From assembly GCA_934254725.1 (NCBI GenBank), contig CAKQLR010000053.1, positions 1 to 12,890 of the forward strand: a stretch of 12,890 bases of DNA. Reading direction: 5' to 3'. Of this stretch, positions 12,213-12,890 are shown piece after piece. The position numbers and the translations under genes are program-made. The notes beneath the pieces are model-generated. The model saw nothing but the letters and a program-made list of their open reading frames with translations. It searched no databases and was not told the DNA's origin. Position 1 is the stretch's first letter. Every line of letters begins with the position of its first letter. The stretch is from an uncultured Clostridia bacterium (GTDB lineage: Bacteria; Bacillota; Clostridia; Christensenellales; Borkfalkiaceae).

Positions 12213-12890
12213 TTATTCAATCACATACTTTACATTTCCTATTGAAACGACATCGACCTTCATACGCCCGTTTATTTTTTCGATTTTTACTTTCACTCCT
12301 TTGCCGTTGCGAATATAACTCCCGATGACAAAGTCCACTTTTTCGAAGGTTTTCGGGGATATTTTAAACGGTACATCTTCTCTGAAATAGTCAACGTCGA
12401 TGCCTGAAATATATCTATAAAACCACGCCGAAATATCTCCCAAAAAATGATGGTTTAACGAAAGGGTTCTTCTTCCGTCCTTACGGAAAGTTCCACCTAA
12501 AGTTACTTCGTTAAAAGCTTCCCATAAAGAAGTCGCGCCGTTATCGAGCCAATATTTGTAACTCGGAAAGCCGTCCTGCGTTATAAGTTTTAACGCTAAT
12601 TCGTGATAACCGTTATCCGCAAGAACTCTGAATAAAACCCTTGCACCGAGTACACCGACACAAAACCTGTTTTCTTTTTCTTGTATCATTTTTATAAGCT
12701 GTAATACCGCTTGAGTTTTTTCTTCTTCGGAAAAGATGTTTACGCTCAAAGCCATTGCCTGCGCGGTCTGCGTATGGCAACTTACTTCGTTGCTTTCCGT
12801 AAGGTATTTTTTGCGAAAATTCCTCCTTGCATTATAATTAATCTGTTCCGCTAACAGATATTCGTTTGTCATATTGAGCTTTTTAAAAAT
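12213..12890 (-). CDS. alpha-L-rhamnosidase-like protein, GH78 family, C-terminal part only (5' end outside window)
   Basis: This is the C-terminal portion of a glycoside hydrolase that removes terminal alpha-L-rhamnose from plant or host glycosides and polysaccharides. The frame is open to the window edge; the apparent ATG at 12872 has no ribosome binding site and six more in-frame codons precede it, so the gene starts beyond 12890. Counting from that ATG, the end of the (alpha/alpha)6 barrel is visible: HTQTAQAMALSV (33-44), GVLGARVLFRVLADNGYHELA (73-93), the GATSLWEAF segment (112-120) with Glu118 in the catalytic-base position, SLNHHFLGDISAWFYRYISGI (138-158), then a small C-terminal beta-rich domain. 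No general-acid motif lies in the visible part; it would be upstream. Family assignment from these motifs is good; substrate specificity is unknown. Confidence 0.86.
   Translation of the reverse strand: MFKKLNMTNEYLLAEQINYNARRNFRKKYLTESNEVSCHTQTAQAMALSVNIFSEEEKTQAVLQLIKMIQEKENRFCVGVLGARVLFRVLADNGYHELALKLITQDGFPSYKYWLDNGATSLWEAFNEVTLGGTFRKDGRRTLSLNHHFLGDISAWFYRYISGIDVDYFREDVPFKISPKTFEKVDFVIGSYIRNGKGVKVKIEKINGRMKVDVVSIGNVKYVIE

Noticed and set aside
12213..12872. A complete 219-residue gene starting at ATG 12872
   Set aside because: There is no ribosome binding site, the frame stays open through the window edge, and the sequence begins in the middle of the GH78 catalytic barrel.
1..12890. CRISPR array, insertion sequence, phage or toxin-antitoxin system
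   Set aside because: No regularly spaced repeats, transposase, integrase or recognisable toxin or antitoxin motifs were found on either strand; the intergenic repeats are terminators, promoters or isolated palindromes.

Overview
The window looks like chromosomal DNA of a low-GC Gram-positive bacterium of the Clostridia or a close relative. The evidence is the A+T-rich intergenic DNA, near-consensus sigma-A-type promoters with 17-bp spacing, AAGGAGG-type ribosome binding sites, U-tailed hairpin terminators, a DarA/PstA-type cyclic-di-AMP receptor, a YjzC-like small protein and a BMP-type lipoprotein ABC transporter. I cannot name a species. The DNA looks like ordinary housekeeping and accessory chromosome: no phage, IS, CRISPR or plasmid genes are visible.

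Layout, left to right. A minus-strand promoter at the left edge fires out of the window. A tRNA-Glu(CTC) with its own promoter and terminator follows (+). It converges on a four-gene minus-strand operon covering about 0.3-5.5 kb: BMP-family substrate-binding lipoprotein, double-domain ATPase, and two permeases, the set called NupNOPQ or YufNOPQ in Bacillus and usually tied to purine nucleoside uptake. Upstream of this operon is an unusual leader: a good minus-strand promoter, a 28-codon ORF with a strong ribosome binding site, and a U-tailed terminator lying before the lipoprotein gene. Divergent from it is a PepF-type M3 oligoendopeptidase (+), which converges on darA (-) through a shared hairpin. 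Next come two separately transcribed plus-strand genes: an alpha-oxoamine synthase that most resembles Bacteroidetes serine palmitoyltransferase, and a full-length but catalytically stripped threonine-synthase homologue. A minus-strand cytidylate-kinase-like P-loop protein with an extra C-terminal domain follows. Its promoter is back to back with that of a 52-residue YjzC-like protein (+). The window ends in the 3' part of a GH78 alpha-L-rhamnosidase-like gene (-).

Functionally, most genes are single transcription units with their own promoters and terminators. Only the ABC transporter is an operon. The transporter (nucleosides), PepF (peptides) and GH78 (plant or host rhamnosides) suggest a scavenging, possibly gut-associated lifestyle; this is inference. 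The items most worth following are the pseudoenzyme of threonine synthase, the SPT-like enzyme in a presumed Firmicute, the promoter/short-ORF/terminator leader before the transporter, and the C-terminal domain on the cytidylate-kinase-like protein.
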